Source: Bacillus sp. 1NLA3E
Lineage (GTDB): Bacteria; Bacillota; Bacilli; Bacillales; Cytobacillaceae
Assembly: GCF_000242895.2 (NCBI RefSeq)
Contig: NC_021171.1
Span: 3,320,001 to 3,384,000 of the forward strand
Length of the DNA: 64,000 nt
Direction: 5' to 3'
Positions 19,020-29,072 of the stretch are shown here, piece by piece. Numbering within the stretch: the stretch's first letter is position 1; each line of letters starts with the position of its first letter. Below the pieces are notes generated by a model. It was not told the DNA's origin. It saw only the letters and a list, made by a program, of their open reading frames with translations, and ran no database searches. A program made the position numbers and the translations under genes.

Positions 19020-20297
19020 TTAATAAATTAAGGTGTTCTCTTTATTTGTATTTTCGAGAATTTCTTTTACACGCTGTAAAAAACGTCCGCAAATCCGACC
19101 GTCTAATACTCGATGATCAAGAGACATACAGAGATTAACTACATCGCGAATGGCGATCATATTATTGTTCAGAACAACAGGGCGTTTGATGATTGTTTCA
19201 ACCTGTAAAATCGCTGCCTGCGGGTAATTGATTATACCCATAGATTGTACTGAACCAAACGATCCAGTGTTGTTTACCGTAAACGTCCCACCTTGCATTT
19301 CTTCAGAGGTTAATTTTCCTGAACGTGCTTTGTTTGCATATTCGGAAATTTCTCGAGCAATTCCTTTGATTGTTTTTTCATCAGCATTTTTAATGACTGG
19401 CACAAATAATGCCGTATCTGTTGCCACCGCAATTGATACATTGATATCTTTTTTTTGTATGATTTTATCACCAGCCCACATTGAATTGATCTGTGGGACT
19501 TCCTTCAACGATTGTGCCACCGCTTTAACAAAAAAGGCAAAAAAGGTTAAATTAAAACTTTCTTTTTGCTTAAACTCATCTTTCAAGGAATTCCGAAGCT
19601 CAACTAAGGTCGTCACATCGACCTCGATCATCGTCCATGCATGTGGTGCTTCATGCTTGCTTCTTAGCATGTTGGCCGCAATGGCCTTTCGCACTCCAGT
19701 CACGGGGATTTCGAGATCACCTGCTGCAACTGAAATGGATGGGACTGTAACTGTTTGCTTTTGTGTAGTTTCTAATTCTTGGCGTGGCAAAGCCTGTTCT
19801 TGACGTGCACCTGAGAATGGAGTTGGTTCTCCCGCCTTTGGTATCATTCCTGAATCAATAAGCCTCAATAAATCTTTTCTGCTTATCCGGCCTTCTGCAC
19901 CAGTTCCTTGGACTTGCGTTAAATCGATGCCATGTTCCTGGGACATCTTTAGGACAGCAGGAGAATAACGGGTTTTATTCCCTTGATTATTAGTCGGGGC
20001 CCCCCCAAGAGCTTGATAGGCAGTAGTTTGGCCTACCTTCGACATAACCTCTGAATCATTAACATCAATTAAACAAATGATTTCTCCTACAGACAATGTA
20101 TCGCCTTCTGCAGCACTTAATTCTTTGATAACACCGGCAAAAGATGAAGGGATTTCTGCATTAACTTTATCGGTCATGACTTCTGCTAGGGGGTCATATT
20201 TATTTACTTGATCCCCAATAGAAACGAGCCATTTACTAATTGTTCCTTCCGTAACGCTTTCGCCAAGCTGAGGCATCTTAATCTGTTTTAGTGCCAA
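19020..20297 (-). CDS. bkdB: Branched-chain 2-oxoacid dehydrogenase E2 (dihydrolipoyl transacylase)
   Basis: A 425-residue E2 core of the branched-chain 2-oxoacid dehydrogenase complex. The N-terminal lipoyl domain contains the modifiable Lys in EVMTDKVNAE near residue 44. A peripheral subunit-binding domain follows near residue 115 (YSPAVLKMSQEHGIDL). The C-terminal catalytic domain ends with the His-containing SLDHRVLDGR motif. I start at TTG 20295-20297, seven bases after AAGGAGGG, because the upstream ATG in the same frame lies on the ribosome binding site. It is the last gene of the operon. Confidence 0.93.
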   Translation of the reverse strand: MALKQIKMPQLGESVTEGTISKWLVSIGDQVNKYDPLAEVMTDKVNAEIPSSFAGVIKELSAAEGDTLSVGEIICLIDVNDSEVMSKVGQTTAYQALGGAPTNNQGNKTRYSPAVLKMSQEHGIDLTQVQGTGAEGRISRKDLLRLIDSGMIPKAGEPTPFSGARQEQALPRQELETTQKQTVTVPSISVAAGDLEIPVTGVRKAIAANMLRSKHEAPHAWTMIEVDVTTLVELRNSLKDEFKQKESFNLTFFAFFVKAVAQSLKEVPQINSMWAGDKIIQKKDINVSIAVATDTALFVPVIKNADEKTIKGIAREISEYANKARSGKLTSEEMQGGTFTVNNTGSFGSVQSMGIINYPQAAILQVETIIKRPVVLNNNMIAIRDVVNLCMSLDHRVLDGRICGRFLQRVKEILENTNKENTLIY

Positions 20298-20329
20298 TGG
20301 ATGACCCTCCTTTTTCAAGTGGTTCTATT

Positions 20330-21313
20330 CTAATACTCCGCCAGTTCGCGCATAGCAATTTCAACTTTATCAGGATTCACCATAAAATATTTTTCCATTG
20401 TAGGTGCATATGGCATGGCCGGAATATCAGGACCTGCCAGTCGTTTGATCGGAGCATCTAGTTCAAACAAACAGTTTTCGGCAATAATTGCAGCCACTTC
20501 ACTTATTATGCTGCCTTCTTTATTGTCCTCTGTAACAAGCAATACTTTTCCAGTTTTGGATGCAGCTTCGATAATGGCTTCCTGATCTAGAGGGTATACT
20601 GTACGTAAATCTAAAATATGGGCAGAGATTCCTTCACTCGCTAGTCGTTCGGCAGCTTGAAGGGCAAAGTGGACGCATAAACCATAAGTGATAACAGTGA
20701 TATCATCACCTTTCCGCTTCACATCTGCTTTTCCAATCGGCAATGTATAATCCGTCTCAGGAACTTCCCCTTTAATTAAGCGATAAGCCCGTTTATGTTC
20801 AAAAAACAAGACTGGATCATTGTCACGGATTGCTGCTTTAAGTAACCCCTTAACATCATATGGAGTTGAAGGCATTACAATCTTCAAACCCGGCTGATTT
20901 GCGAATACTGCTTCTACTGATTGTGAGTGGTAAAGAGCACCGTGAATTCCGCCACCATAAGGAGCACGAATGACCAGTGGACAGCTCCAGTCATTGTTGG
21001 ATCGATAACGAATTTTTGCTGCTTCTGAAATGATTTGATTGACTGCGGGCATTATAAAATCAGCAAACTGCATTTCGGCAACCGGTCGCATTCCATACAT
21101 CGCTGCACCAATTCCAACTCCGGCTATGGCTGATTCAGCAAGTGGTGTATCAATCACACGTTCTTCCCCAAATTTTTCATATAATCCTTGAGTAGCTTTG
21201 AAGACACCGCCTTTTTTCCCAACATCTTCACCAAGGACAAAAACTTTCGAATCTCGTTCCATTTCCTCTTGAATGGCCATAGTAACCGCATCTATATAAG
21301 AAATTACTGCCAT
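20330..21313 (-). CDS. bkdAB: Branched-chain 2-oxoacid dehydrogenase E1 beta subunit
   Basis: A 327-residue beta chain of the thiamine diphosphate-dependent E1 component. N-terminal LGEDVGKKGGVFKAT and the EMQFADF and HSQSVEAVF segments are typical. With the alpha chain it decarboxylates 2-oxoisovalerate, 2-oxoisocaproate and 2-oxo-3-methylvalerate. It begins 12 bases after bkdAA and is followed by bkdB after 32 bases, all in one operon. Confidence 0.95.
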   Translation of the reverse strand: MAVISYIDAVTMAIQEEMERDSKVFVLGEDVGKKGGVFKATQGLYEKFGEERVIDTPLAESAIAGVGIGAAMYGMRPVAEMQFADFIMPAVNQIISEAAKIRYRSNNDWSCPLVIRAPYGGGIHGALYHSQSVEAVFANQPGLKIVMPSTPYDVKGLLKAAIRDNDPVLFFEHKRAYRLIKGEVPETDYTLPIGKADVKRKGDDITVITYGLCVHFALQAAERLASEGISAHILDLRTVYPLDQEAIIEAASKTGKVLLVTEDNKEGSIISEVAAIIAENCLFELDAPIKRLAGPDIPAMPYAPTMEKYFMVNPDKVEIAMRELAEY

Positions 21314-21325
21314 GATTGGTCCCCC

Positions 21326-22321
21326 TTACTCAATTCCATATACAAATTTCAAGGCTTCTTCTGGCTCTGCGTACGGAGCGAGCTCCGCATAATCCGTTGC
21401 CTCATTGATCATCTTTAAAAAACGATCATTGATTTGTTTTTCTAATTGATCATCCAAAATACCTACTTCTTTTAAATAGGCACCAAAAGTCAGGATTGGA
21501 TCATTTGTTTTAGCTTCTGCCACTTCATCCTGTGCACGATAGCTACGATCATCATCATCAGATGAATGAGGGGTTAAGCGATAAGAGACTGTTTCAACCA
21601 AGGTAGGTCCATCACCGCGACGCGCCCGGTCGCATGCATCTTTTACAACTTGATAAACCTCAAGTGGATCATTCCCATTTACCGTAAATCCCGGCATACC
21701 GTAGCCAATTGCTCGGTCAGAAACCTTTTCGCAAGCCATTTGTTTTGAAATCGGAACGGAAATCGCATATTTATTATTTTCACACATGAAAATGACTGGT
21801 AACTTGTGAACCGCTGCAAAATTTGCTCCTTCATGGAAATCCCCTTGGTTTGAAGAACCTTCTCCAAAGGTCACAAACGTGACAAGATTCTTCTTTTCCA
21901 TTTTTCCGGCAAGAGCGATTCCGACAGCATGGGGAACTTGTGTTGTTACGGGAGATGATCCAGTAACGATTCTATTTTTCTTTTGCCCAAAATGGCCTGG
22001 CATTTGTCGACCTCCTGAATTCGGATCTTCTGCTTTTGCAAATCCAGACAGCATGATTTCCTTTGTGGTCATCCCAAATGTCAATACCACTCCGAGATCT
22101 CGATAGTATGGGAGGATATAATCTTGCTCTTTATCAAGGGCAAAAGCGGCACCCACTTGTGCGGCCTCCTGTCCTTGGCACGAAATAACAAATGGTATTT
22201 TCCCAGCTCGATTCAGTAGCCACATTCGTTCATCAATCCGTCGAGCTAACAGCATGGTTTCATACATTTCCAAAACCTTCTCATCACTTAAACCTAAAGC
22301 TTGGTGGCGATTTTCACCCAT
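21326..22321 (-). CDS. bkdAA: Branched-chain 2-oxoacid dehydrogenase E1 alpha subunit
   Basis: A 331-residue alpha chain that holds the thiamine diphosphate site, visible as GEGSSNQGDFHEGANFAA near residues 150-167 with the characteristic GDG-N-like motif, and the phosphorylation-loop-like HSSDDDDRSYR. I start at ATG 22319-22321, eight bases after GGAGG; a longer frame begins 13 codons upstream without support. The protein forms E1 together with the BkdAB chain encoded directly downstream. Confidence 0.94.
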   Translation of the reverse strand: MGENRHQALGLSDEKVLEMYETMLLARRIDERMWLLNRAGKIPFVISCQGQEAAQVGAAFALDKEQDYILPYYRDLGVVLTFGMTTKEIMLSGFAKAEDPNSGGRQMPGHFGQKKNRIVTGSSPVTTQVPHAVGIALAGKMEKKNLVTFVTFGEGSSNQGDFHEGANFAAVHKLPVIFMCENNKYAISVPISKQMACEKVSDRAIGYGMPGFTVNGNDPLEVYQVVKDACDRARRGDGPTLVETVSYRLTPHSSDDDDRSYRAQDEVAEAKTNDPILTFGAYLKEVGILDDQLEKQINDRFLKMINEATDYAELAPYAEPEEALKFVYGIE

Positions 22322-22424
22322 ATGATTAACCTCCAAACGGGAAATGTGAGAGGCAAGCAAATTCCTCTCCTAATAACTCATTTTTGTACTAAAAAAGCCA
22401 ATCTTAATCTGGTTTACACCATAA

Positions 22425-23846
22425 TTATGAATGGATAGCCTTGCCATCAACAGCCAAAGCGGCTTCTGATATAGCCTCTGACAATGTGGGGTGTGGATGG
22501 ATGGCTTTTGAGACCTCCCAAGGGGTTGCATCTAATACCATCGCCAGCCCTGCCTCTGAGATCAAATCAGTGACATGTGGACCAATCATATGAACACCTA
22601 AAATATCATTCGTATCTTGTTCTGCAATGATTTTTACAAACCCATCAGATTCCCCAAAAACTAGTGCCTTTCCAATTGCTCTAAACGAAAACTTGCCAAT
22701 CTTTATTTGATGTCCCTTGCTGTTTGCTTCGTCCTCGGTAAGTCCAACACTGGCTACCTCAGGCTTACTGTAGATACATTTTGGCACTAGATTGTATGCA
22801 AGCGGAGTAGGAGTTAGTCCAGCAATATGCTCAACCGCAATAACCCCTTCAGCAGAAGCTACATGAGCCAATTGGAGCCCGCCTATCACATCACCAATCG
22901 CATAAATATGAGATTCCTTCGTTTGGAAAAATTGATTCGTAGCTATATAACCTTTATCAATTTGAATCTCGGTATTTTCTATTCCTATTCCTTCTACGTT
23001 AGCAAGACGTCCTACCGATACAAGGAGCTTTTCGGCTGAGAATTGTCTAATCTCGCCTTTTACTTCAGCGCTAACAGAAACGCCATTATCCTTTTGTAAA
23101 CTTTCAGAAAGAACCTTTGCTCCCGTTACAATTTTAATACCTTTTTTCTTCATTAAACGTTGCATTTCTTTTGATATCTCTTTATCTTCGGTCGGTATAA
23201 TTTGATCGGCAAACTCAATTACAGTCACAAGAACGCCAAAATCTGAGAGCATCGAGGCCCACTCAATCCCAATAACCCCACCTCCGACAATCAAGATTGT
23301 TTTTGGTAATGTTACCATCGCTAAAGCTTCATCTGAAGATAATACAAAAGTTCCATCCACTTCTAAACCAGGAAGCAAACGAGGTCTTGAACCTGTAGCA
23401 ATTAAAACATTTTTGGGAATGAGCATTTCATTTTCTTGCCCGTTATTCATTTCAACGGAAATCGTGCCAGGCATCGGGGAAAAAATTGAGGGACCAAGGA
23501 TCCGCCCGAGCCCTTCATATACATCGATTTTCCCTTGTTTCATAAGATGCTGTACACCTTTATGAAGACCAGCAACAATATTATTTTTTCTTTCTTGTAC
23601 CTTTGAAAAATCAAAAGTGATATCGTTAGCAAAAACTCCAAAATCGGCACTTCTTTTCATGGTGGCAAAAACCTCAGCACTCCTCAATAGTGCTTTACTA
23701 GGAATACATCCAGAATGTAAACACGTTCCACCCAACTTCGCTTTTTCAACGATGGCTGTTTTTAACCCGAGTTGGGAAGCACGAATTGCTGCTACGTACC
23801 CACCTGTCCCACCACCAAGGATGACCAAATCATATTCTTGAGCCAC
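22425..23846 (-). CDS. lpdV: Dihydrolipoyl dehydrogenase (E3) of the branched-chain complex
   Basis: A 473-residue flavoprotein re-oxidising lipoamide with NAD. The FAD-binding GGGTGGYVAAI motif is at the N-terminus, the redox disulfide GGTCLHSGCIPSKAL near residue 40, the NAD-binding GGGVIGIEWAS near 175 and the C-terminal His-Glu pair in HPHPTLSEA. It lies between buk and bkdAA in the same order as in B. subtilis. Confidence 0.95.
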   Translation of the reverse strand: MAQEYDLVILGGGTGGYVAAIRASQLGLKTAIVEKAKLGGTCLHSGCIPSKALLRSAEVFATMKRSADFGVFANDITFDFSKVQERKNNIVAGLHKGVQHLMKQGKIDVYEGLGRILGPSIFSPMPGTISVEMNNGQENEMLIPKNVLIATGSRPRLLPGLEVDGTFVLSSDEALAMVTLPKTILIVGGGVIGIEWASMLSDFGVLVTVIEFADQIIPTEDKEISKEMQRLMKKKGIKIVTGAKVLSESLQKDNGVSVSAEVKGEIRQFSAEKLLVSVGRLANVEGIGIENTEIQIDKGYIATNQFFQTKESHIYAIGDVIGGLQLAHVASAEGVIAVEHIAGLTPTPLAYNLVPKCIYSKPEVASVGLTEDEANSKGHQIKIGKFSFRAIGKALVFGESDGFVKIIAEQDTNDILGVHMIGPHVTDLISEAGLAMVLDATPWEVSKAIHPHPTLSEAISEAALAVDGKAIHS

Positions 23847-23861
23847 TTTTGGTTTCCTCCT

Positions 23862-24971
23862 CTATCTATAATGCAAGTTACTTTTCATTAATTCGCCTGG
23901 ATAATCCTTCGCTTCCTCTTCACCACGTAAAATACGTAAAGCACCTTCAGCCAAAGACTGGAGTTCATTTTCACCTGGTTCTACAATCACATCAGCAATC
24001 CAGTTTATTTTCTCGGTAATTTCTGCGACAAAGCCTTTTCCGTAGGCAAGATCGCCTGTAAGGATAATGGCGTCAACCTTACCTGCTAACACTACACTAG
24101 CTGCACCAATTTCCTTCGCAACTTGATAAGCCATGGCCGAATAAATTAATTTAGCCTTTTCATTACCATTTTTAATCATTCTTTCAACCTTTAATGTATC
24201 ATTTGTTCCTAAGTAACCAACTAATCCACCGGCACCAACAAGTTTTTTCATCATTACCTCAAGATCATATTCACCTGAAAAACATAAGGTGATCAAATCA
24301 CCAACAGGTACTGTTCCGGCACGCTCTGGGCTAAATGGCCCCTCACCATGAAGGCCATTATTGACATCGATTACCTTTCCAAGCTTGTGAGCTCCGACAG
24401 TGATTCCTCCACCCATATGGATGACTATGAAATTTAGGTCCTCGTACTTTTTGTTGAACTGCTTTGCAATTCTTCTGGCAACTGCCTTTTGATTTAATGC
24501 ATGGAAAATACTTTTCCTTTCCACAAGTGGAAGGCCAGAAATCCTAGCAATTGGCTCGAGTTCATCAACAACAACAGGGTCTACAATAAAAGATGGAATA
24601 TTTAGCCCAGAAGCAATTTCGAACGCAAGTATTCCTCCTAAATTGGAAGCATGCTGCCCGGCAAAGCCAGTCTTCAAGTCTTCAAGCATCAAGGAATTGA
24701 CAGCATAAGTTCCCCCAGTTATCGGGCGAAGTAATCCCCCTCGTCCGCAAACGGCATGTATTTTTGAAATATTTATTCCCTCATATTCTAATGTTTCCAG
24801 GATGGTTTGTTTTCGAAACTCATATTGTTCAGAGATTCCTAGACAGGATTGGATCATGTCGACGTCATGACGAATTGCTTTTTCAAACAAAGGAATTTCA
24901 TTATCAAAAATACCTATTTTGGTCAATGTTGAACCTGGGTTAATCACAAGAATTCGGTATTCGGGTGTCAT
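23862..24971 (-). CDS. buk: Butyrate kinase (branched-chain acid kinase)
   Basis: A 369-residue ASKHA-fold acyl kinase. [17 protein letters not shown] is the N-terminal phosphate loop and [11 protein letters not shown] the adenosine-side signature near residue 190. In the bkd pathway it converts branched-chain acyl phosphates and ADP to acid and ATP. Its usual partner, the phosphotransacylase Ptb, is not encoded in the window. Start at ATG 24969-24971 after GGAGGTACCT. Confidence 0.93.
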   Translation of the reverse strand: MTPEYRILVINPGSTLTKIGIFDNEIPLFEKAIRHDVDMIQSCLGISEQYEFRKQTILETLEYEGINISKIHAVCGRGGLLRPITGGTYAVNSLMLEDLKTGFAGQHASNLGGILAFEIASGLNIPSFIVDPVVVDELEPIARISGLPLVERKSIFHALNQKAVARRIAKQFNKKYEDLNFIVIHMGGGITVGAHKLGKVIDVNNGLHGEGPFSPERAGTVPVGDLITLCFSGEYDLEVMMKKLVGAGGLVGYLGTNDTLKVERMIKNGNEKAKLIYSAMAYQVAKEIGAASVVLAGKVDAIILTGDLAYGKGFVAEITEKINWIADVIVEPGENELQSLAEGALRILRGEEEAKDYPGELMKSNLHYR

Positions 24972-25012
24972 AGGTACCTCCAAAAAAGAAGAAAAGTCCT
25001 GATCTATTTTCC

Positions 25013-26107
25013 TTAACGACGGCTTAAAATATGGTGCCCATTCAACAAAAATTGGCTGCGGGAATTTCTTATCCTGGCAATTCGTTCTTCTGCTAATCGG
25101 TCAGCTGCCAAATAGGTTGGAATTTGATCCCGCTTTGATATTTCAATTACTTTATTAATTGTTTGGTAAATGCCTTCGACCTTTTTCAAGGCTCGCTCTC
25201 GATTATATCCGTATAATTCATCTGCAACATTGATAACTCCACCAGCGTTAATTACGTAATCAGGTGCATAGACAATGCCTAATTCATGAATCATATCACC
25301 GTGTTTTGTTTCTTTTAATTGGTTATTCGCTGACCCTGCAATCACTTTTGCTTTTAGCCGTGGAATAGTTTCGTCATTAATGACTGCTCCTAGCGCACAG
25401 GGAGCATAAATATCACAAACCACCCCATATATTTCGTCTGGTTCTACCGCTTTTGCCCCAAATTCATCAATCGCTCTTTGGACAGACTCTTTATGAATAT
25501 CGGTAACAATTAATTCAGCACCTTCTCCACGTAAGTGTTTGCACAAGTTTATTGCTACATTACCAACACCTTGAATTGCAACAACTTTACCTTCTAATGA
25601 ATCAGTGCCAAATGCTTCTTTTGCGGCTGCCTTCATCCCTCGATAAACACCGTACGCAGTAGCTGGTGATGGATTTCCCGAAGAACCAAAGGCGGGAGAA
25701 ATCCCAGTGACAAAATCTGTTTCTTCGTGAATTAGATCCATGTCTGCAACTGTTGTACCAACATCTTCTGCAGTAATATACCGGCCGTTTAAGCCTTGAA
25801 TATAGCGGCCAAAAGCACGAAACATTTCCTCATTTTTATCGCGGCGAGGATCACCTATAATTACAGTTTTTCCACCGCCCAAATTTAGCCCAGCAGCAGC
25901 GTTCTTATAGGTCATTCCTCTTGCTAATCTGAGGGCATCTTCAATTGCATCGTCCTCCGATGAGTATGTCCACATCCTTGTGCCGCCTAAAGCAGGCCCT
26001 AAAGTTGTATCATGTATGGCAATAATCGCCTTTAATCCAGATTGTTTATCCTGACAAAATACTAATTGCTCATAATCGTATATTTCCAAATTCTCAAAGA
26101 TTCCCAT
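25013..26107 (-). CDS. bcd: Leucine/branched-chain amino acid dehydrogenase
   Basis: A 364-residue NAD-dependent dehydrogenase of the Glu/Leu/Phe/Val family that deaminates Leu, Val and Ile to their 2-oxoacids. The catalytic Lys lies in the Gly-rich [12 protein letters not shown] near residue 75, followed by YITAEDVGT and the dinucleotide loop QGVGNVA. It is the first gene of the bkd operon: start ATG after AGGGAGG, with a consensus sigma-54 promoter about 90 bases upstream. In B. subtilis ptb would stand in this first position. Confidence 0.95.
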   Translation of the reverse strand: MGIFENLEIYDYEQLVFCQDKQSGLKAIIAIHDTTLGPALGGTRMWTYSSEDDAIEDALRLARGMTYKNAAAGLNLGGGKTVIIGDPRRDKNEEMFRAFGRYIQGLNGRYITAEDVGTTVADMDLIHEETDFVTGISPAFGSSGNPSPATAYGVYRGMKAAAKEAFGTDSLEGKVVAIQGVGNVAINLCKHLRGEGAELIVTDIHKESVQRAIDEFGAKAVEPDEIYGVVCDIYAPCALGAVINDETIPRLKAKVIAGSANNQLKETKHGDMIHELGIVYAPDYVINAGGVINVADELYGYNRERALKKVEGIYQTINKVIEISKRDQIPTYLAADRLAEERIARIRNSRSQFLLNGHHILSRR

Positions 26108-26197
26108 CTAAAAATCCTCCCTATCAAGATGCTTCATTACTTGTTGAACACAGTGCAAGAGCTAGGGAATAAAATAGAATGCACTTCTTAAATATAC

Positions 26198-26215
26198 TTG
26201 CAATAATTGTGCCAA
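26198..26215 (-). promoter_or_regulatory. Sigma-54 promoter of the bcd-buk-lpdV-bkd operon
   Basis: Minus-strand TTGGCAC at 26209-26215 (-24) and TTGCAA at 26198-26203 (-12), five bases apart. This is an exact match to the TTGGCAC-N5-TTGCA sigma-54 consensus. Upstream, between this promoter and the end of bkdR, the TGCA-rich sequence at 26255-26300 (with GCATGC) may be the activator site. Confidence 0.93.
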
Positions 26216-26297
26216 ATTAAAAACACTCATCTGCTAAGATTTTCACTATCAAATCCCTGCAAAAAATTGCAAAACCTGAAAAATACTGCATGCAAAA

Positions 26298-28352
26298 TTA
26301 TTCAAGACCGTATTTCTCGAGCTTATAATATAAATTCCGAACGGATACGGCCAACGCTTTTGCCGTTTTCGTTTTATTACCACCATGTTCCCTTAACATC
26401 TGCCTAATAATTGATTCCTCATACCGCTCCATTATCAACGATAAGGACTGGGAGTCACCAAAATTTGATGTTTTATTATCGGCTATTTTATGATGAGTGA
26501 CAGCCTTTAAATCGGGTAAATGGGACTCATCAATAATCGTTTCATAATTTTTCATAAATATAATGGCTCTGCCTAAGATATTTTCAAGTTCTCTTACATT
26601 TCCAGGCCAGTCATAGTTAATTAGTCTATCTATGGATAGATTAGAAACACCTTCAACATTCCGTCCATAGTCTTGATTAATTTTTTGAATAAGTCTGCTA
26701 CATAAAGCAGGAATATCCTCAATCCTTCTCCGTAAAGGGGGGATTTGAATGGGCATCCTATTCAAACGGTAGTATAAGTCTTCCCTAAAAGTGCCTTGGG
26801 CAATGCCTTTTTCCAAATTAACGTTCGTAGCGGCGATGATTCGAACATTGATAGAAATTGGTTTTGTACCCCCTACCCTAACAATTTCACGTTCTTGTAA
26901 TACCCTCAATAACTTAGCTTGTGTGCTGGCAGTCAATTCACCGATCTCATCTAATAAAATACTTCCATTGTTCGCTTCCTCAAATAAGCCACGTTTCCCG
27001 CCACGTTTTGCTCCTGAAAAGGCTCCTTCTTCGTATCCAAACAATTCACTTTCCAACAATGACTCCGTTAAAGCCGCACAATTTACTCGAACAAATTTAT
27101 TGTATTTTCGATCACTTGCATTATGTATCGCATGGGCAAACAACTCTTTTCCCGTTCCCGATTCACCCCTAAGTAAAATGGTAGCAGGAGTTTTCGCAGC
27201 TAATTTAGCCTGTTCAATGGCAATGTTCATCTCTTCAGATTCACCAATGATATCCTCAAAAGTATATTTTGCTTCTAGTGTTCGAATAATTTGCCGGGCT
27301 CGAGTTAGCTCAGTAGTTAGGCTTTGGATTTCAGAAACATCATGGATGACGCCGACACTTCCTTTTAAAATTCCATCAACAATGATTGGAGCAACATTTA
27401 CGATGACTTCTCGTTTATTTGGGCCAACCCGCATCGGAACACCTCGAACTGGTCTTCTTGTTTGAAGCACCTTCATATGCATGCTATCGCCTTCGGAAAT
27501 ATCTGCCGTCGCAGGTTGACCAATCACTTGCTGCTCTGTTAAACCAGTAATTCTTGTATAGGCTGGATTAATGATTAAGCCTCTTCCCGTTTCATCGACC
27601 ACTGATATCGCATCATCACTTGATTGAATAATGGCCCCAAGCATGGTTTGGATTTCCTTAAGGTTGGTAATTTCTTCAGCTAAGCTAAGGATTTCAGAAA
27701 TATCTTTAAAAACACAAAAAGCACCCATTAAATATCCACTTTCATTAATCATCGGAATTCGAGTGGTAATGATTTTCAGTCCATTTTCTAACAGCAGTTC
27801 TTGATTTGCTTCCAATCTCCGGGTTTCTAAGACAAACGGAAGCTTACTATTTGGAATGATCTCAAGGATATGGTTGCCAATTGCCCGACTCTTACTTATT
27901 CCTGTTATTTTTTCTGCACTCTTATTAAACAGGATAATACGCGAATGATTATTAATGACAATCATACCTTCATCAGCAGAATCAAAAATTAAATCATGCT
28001 CATAGGTTTGGTTTTGAAGCTTTGAAATAAGTTTTTCCTTTTCCTCCATCAACAACGCGAAAAGGAAGGCGACACTTCCAGGAATCAAAAGCGTCTTTTT
28101 TCCAGCTGATCTCCTTAACGTTTCAAAAATCATAGGATCACCGGTCACTTCAATGACTATATCAATTCCTTCATTGATAAAAGGACGCCAATCTGTTCCA
28201 ATCTGAATTCCTTCTTCAAACGCCAATTTTACCCCTGGGGCAGTTTTGCTTTTATCAATAACCACCTTTATGTCAAATGCTGCCGTTTCCTTGAGAATTT
28301 TGAAAATAGCTGTGCCACCTTTTCCAGCACCAACAATCATGACCGTTTGCAC
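26298..28352 (-). CDS. bkdR: Sigma-54-dependent transcriptional activator of branched-chain degradation
   Basis: A 684-residue enhancer-binding protein. An N-terminal dinucleotide-fold-like region begins VGAGKGGTA. It is followed by two PAS domains (about 120-230 and 235-340) and an AAA+ domain with Walker A GESGTGKE and Walker B ILLDEIGE. The C-terminal Fis-type helix-turn-helix is [20 protein letters not shown]. The sigma-54-contacting loop reads GAFSGA rather than GAFTGA. It should sense a metabolite through the N-terminal domains and activate the adjacent promoter. GTG start after GAGGGG. Confidence 0.93.
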   Translation of the reverse strand: MQTVMIVGAGKGGTAIFKILKETAAFDIKVVIDKSKTAPGVKLAFEEGIQIGTDWRPFINEGIDIVIEVTGDPMIFETLRRSAGKKTLLIPGSVAFLFALLMEEKEKLISKLQNQTYEHDLIFDSADEGMIVINNHSRIILFNKSAEKITGISKSRAIGNHILEIIPNSKLPFVLETRRLEANQELLLENGLKIITTRIPMINESGYLMGAFCVFKDISEILSLAEEITNLKEIQTMLGAIIQSSDDAISVVDETGRGLIINPAYTRITGLTEQQVIGQPATADISEGDSMHMKVLQTRRPVRGVPMRVGPNKREVIVNVAPIIVDGILKGSVGVIHDVSEIQSLTTELTRARQIIRTLEAKYTFEDIIGESEEMNIAIEQAKLAAKTPATILLRGESGTGKELFAHAIHNASDRKYNKFVRVNCAALTESLLESELFGYEEGAFSGAKRGGKRGLFEEANNGSILLDEIGELTASTQAKLLRVLQEREIVRVGGTKPISINVRIIAATNVNLEKGIAQGTFREDLYYRLNRMPIQIPPLRRRIEDIPALCSRLIQKINQDYGRNVEGVSNLSIDRLINYDWPGNVRELENILGRAIIFMKNYETIIDESHLPDLKAVTHHKIADNKTSNFGDSQSLSLIMERYEESIIRQMLREHGGNKTKTAKALAVSVRNLYYKLEKYGLE

Positions 28353-28515
28353 TTATATCCCCTCACGTTTCAGCAAAATTTTTCATACATTTTTTTAAAT
28401 ACCCTGCAGTATATTTCACAGCCTCCCTCTCATCTTAAAAGGATTCGTTTACCTTGACAAATATTAAATATGAATTATGATTTTCGTAAGATTATTTCTG
28501 AAGGGAACTTAGTAT

Positions 28516-28761
28516 ATGGATCGAATTATTGCGTTGGTAATCATGTTAATCCCCGGATTTATGGCTGCTTTAGGAATCAAGTTAATGCGTGATATGGTGT
28601 TTGGCATTTTACAACAACCCATTCCAACTTTATGGTTACAGTTTATTATCGGGTTATTATCATTTTTATTGGGGTTAGGTTTTATTGCCGGATTTATTTT
28701 GCATAAGGATCGCAAGGGGAATAAAGTACAAACACGATTTCAAAAAAAAGAAAGACCATAG
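28516..28761 (+). CDS. yqzF: Small membrane protein of the DUF2627 family (YqzF)
   Basis: An 81-residue protein with two hydrophobic segments, about residues 5-25 and 38-62, and a charged tail with KDRKGNK. Size, topology and the place next to bkdR correspond to B. subtilis YqzF, a protein of unknown function. It is divergent from bkdR and has its own terminators. Confidence 0.8.
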   Translation: MDRIIALVIMLIPGFMAALGIKLMRDMVFGILQQPIPTLWLQFIIGLLSFLLGLGFIAGFILHKDRKGNKVQTRFQKKERP

Positions 28762-28771
28762 TGGTCTTTCT

Positions 28772-28803
28772 AGGCTGTCGTAAACTCTCGACAGCCTATT
28801 ATT
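28772..28803 (+). terminator. Terminator of yqzF
   Basis: Stem AGGCTGTCG/CGACAGCCT followed by ATTATTT. A shorter hairpin AAAGACCA/TGGTCTTT overlaps the stop codon just upstream (28751-28770). Confidence 0.75.
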
Positions 28804-28851
28804 TCGCCTAAAAAATTTAGCAGTGAACCGCGTTAATTTTTTATAATAATT

Positions 28852-29067
28852 AGGCAGTTCAACAGGTCTGTTGATTTCCGTTCCAGACGCTTCGCTTTCC
28901 GCGGGGCGGGCGGTGAGCCTCCTCGGCGCTTTAGCGCCTGCGGGGTCTCACCTGTCCCGCTGCTCCCGCAGGAGTCTTCGCGCCTTCCACTCCAATCAAC
29001 TTCTTTCTTAACGGTTTTCTTTCCAAAAACCTATTAAAAAAACAACGATCTTTTAGAAAAGAGCCTT
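28852..29067 (+). repeat. MITE-like GC-rich palindromic element, copy C
   Basis: The core is 28870-29000 and the right arm, through AACGGTTTTCTTTCC and GAAAAGAGCCTT, ends at 29067. That right arm is nearly identical to copy F. The left arm AGGCAGTTCAACAG is degenerate compared with E and F. The element's right end is five bases from the stop codon of the glpQ-like gene, and it fills most of the 28762-29072 gap. Confidence 0.8.
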
Positions 29068-29072
29068 CTTTT

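Noticed and set aside
19228-19803. 191-codon plus-strand frame inside bkdB
   Set aside because: Antisense to the E2 catalytic domain, no ribosome binding site, not conserved-looking.
26791-27465. 224-codon plus-strand frame inside bkdR
   Set aside because: It is antisense to the conserved AAA+ region of BkdR and has no start signals; the composition is that of a shadow frame.
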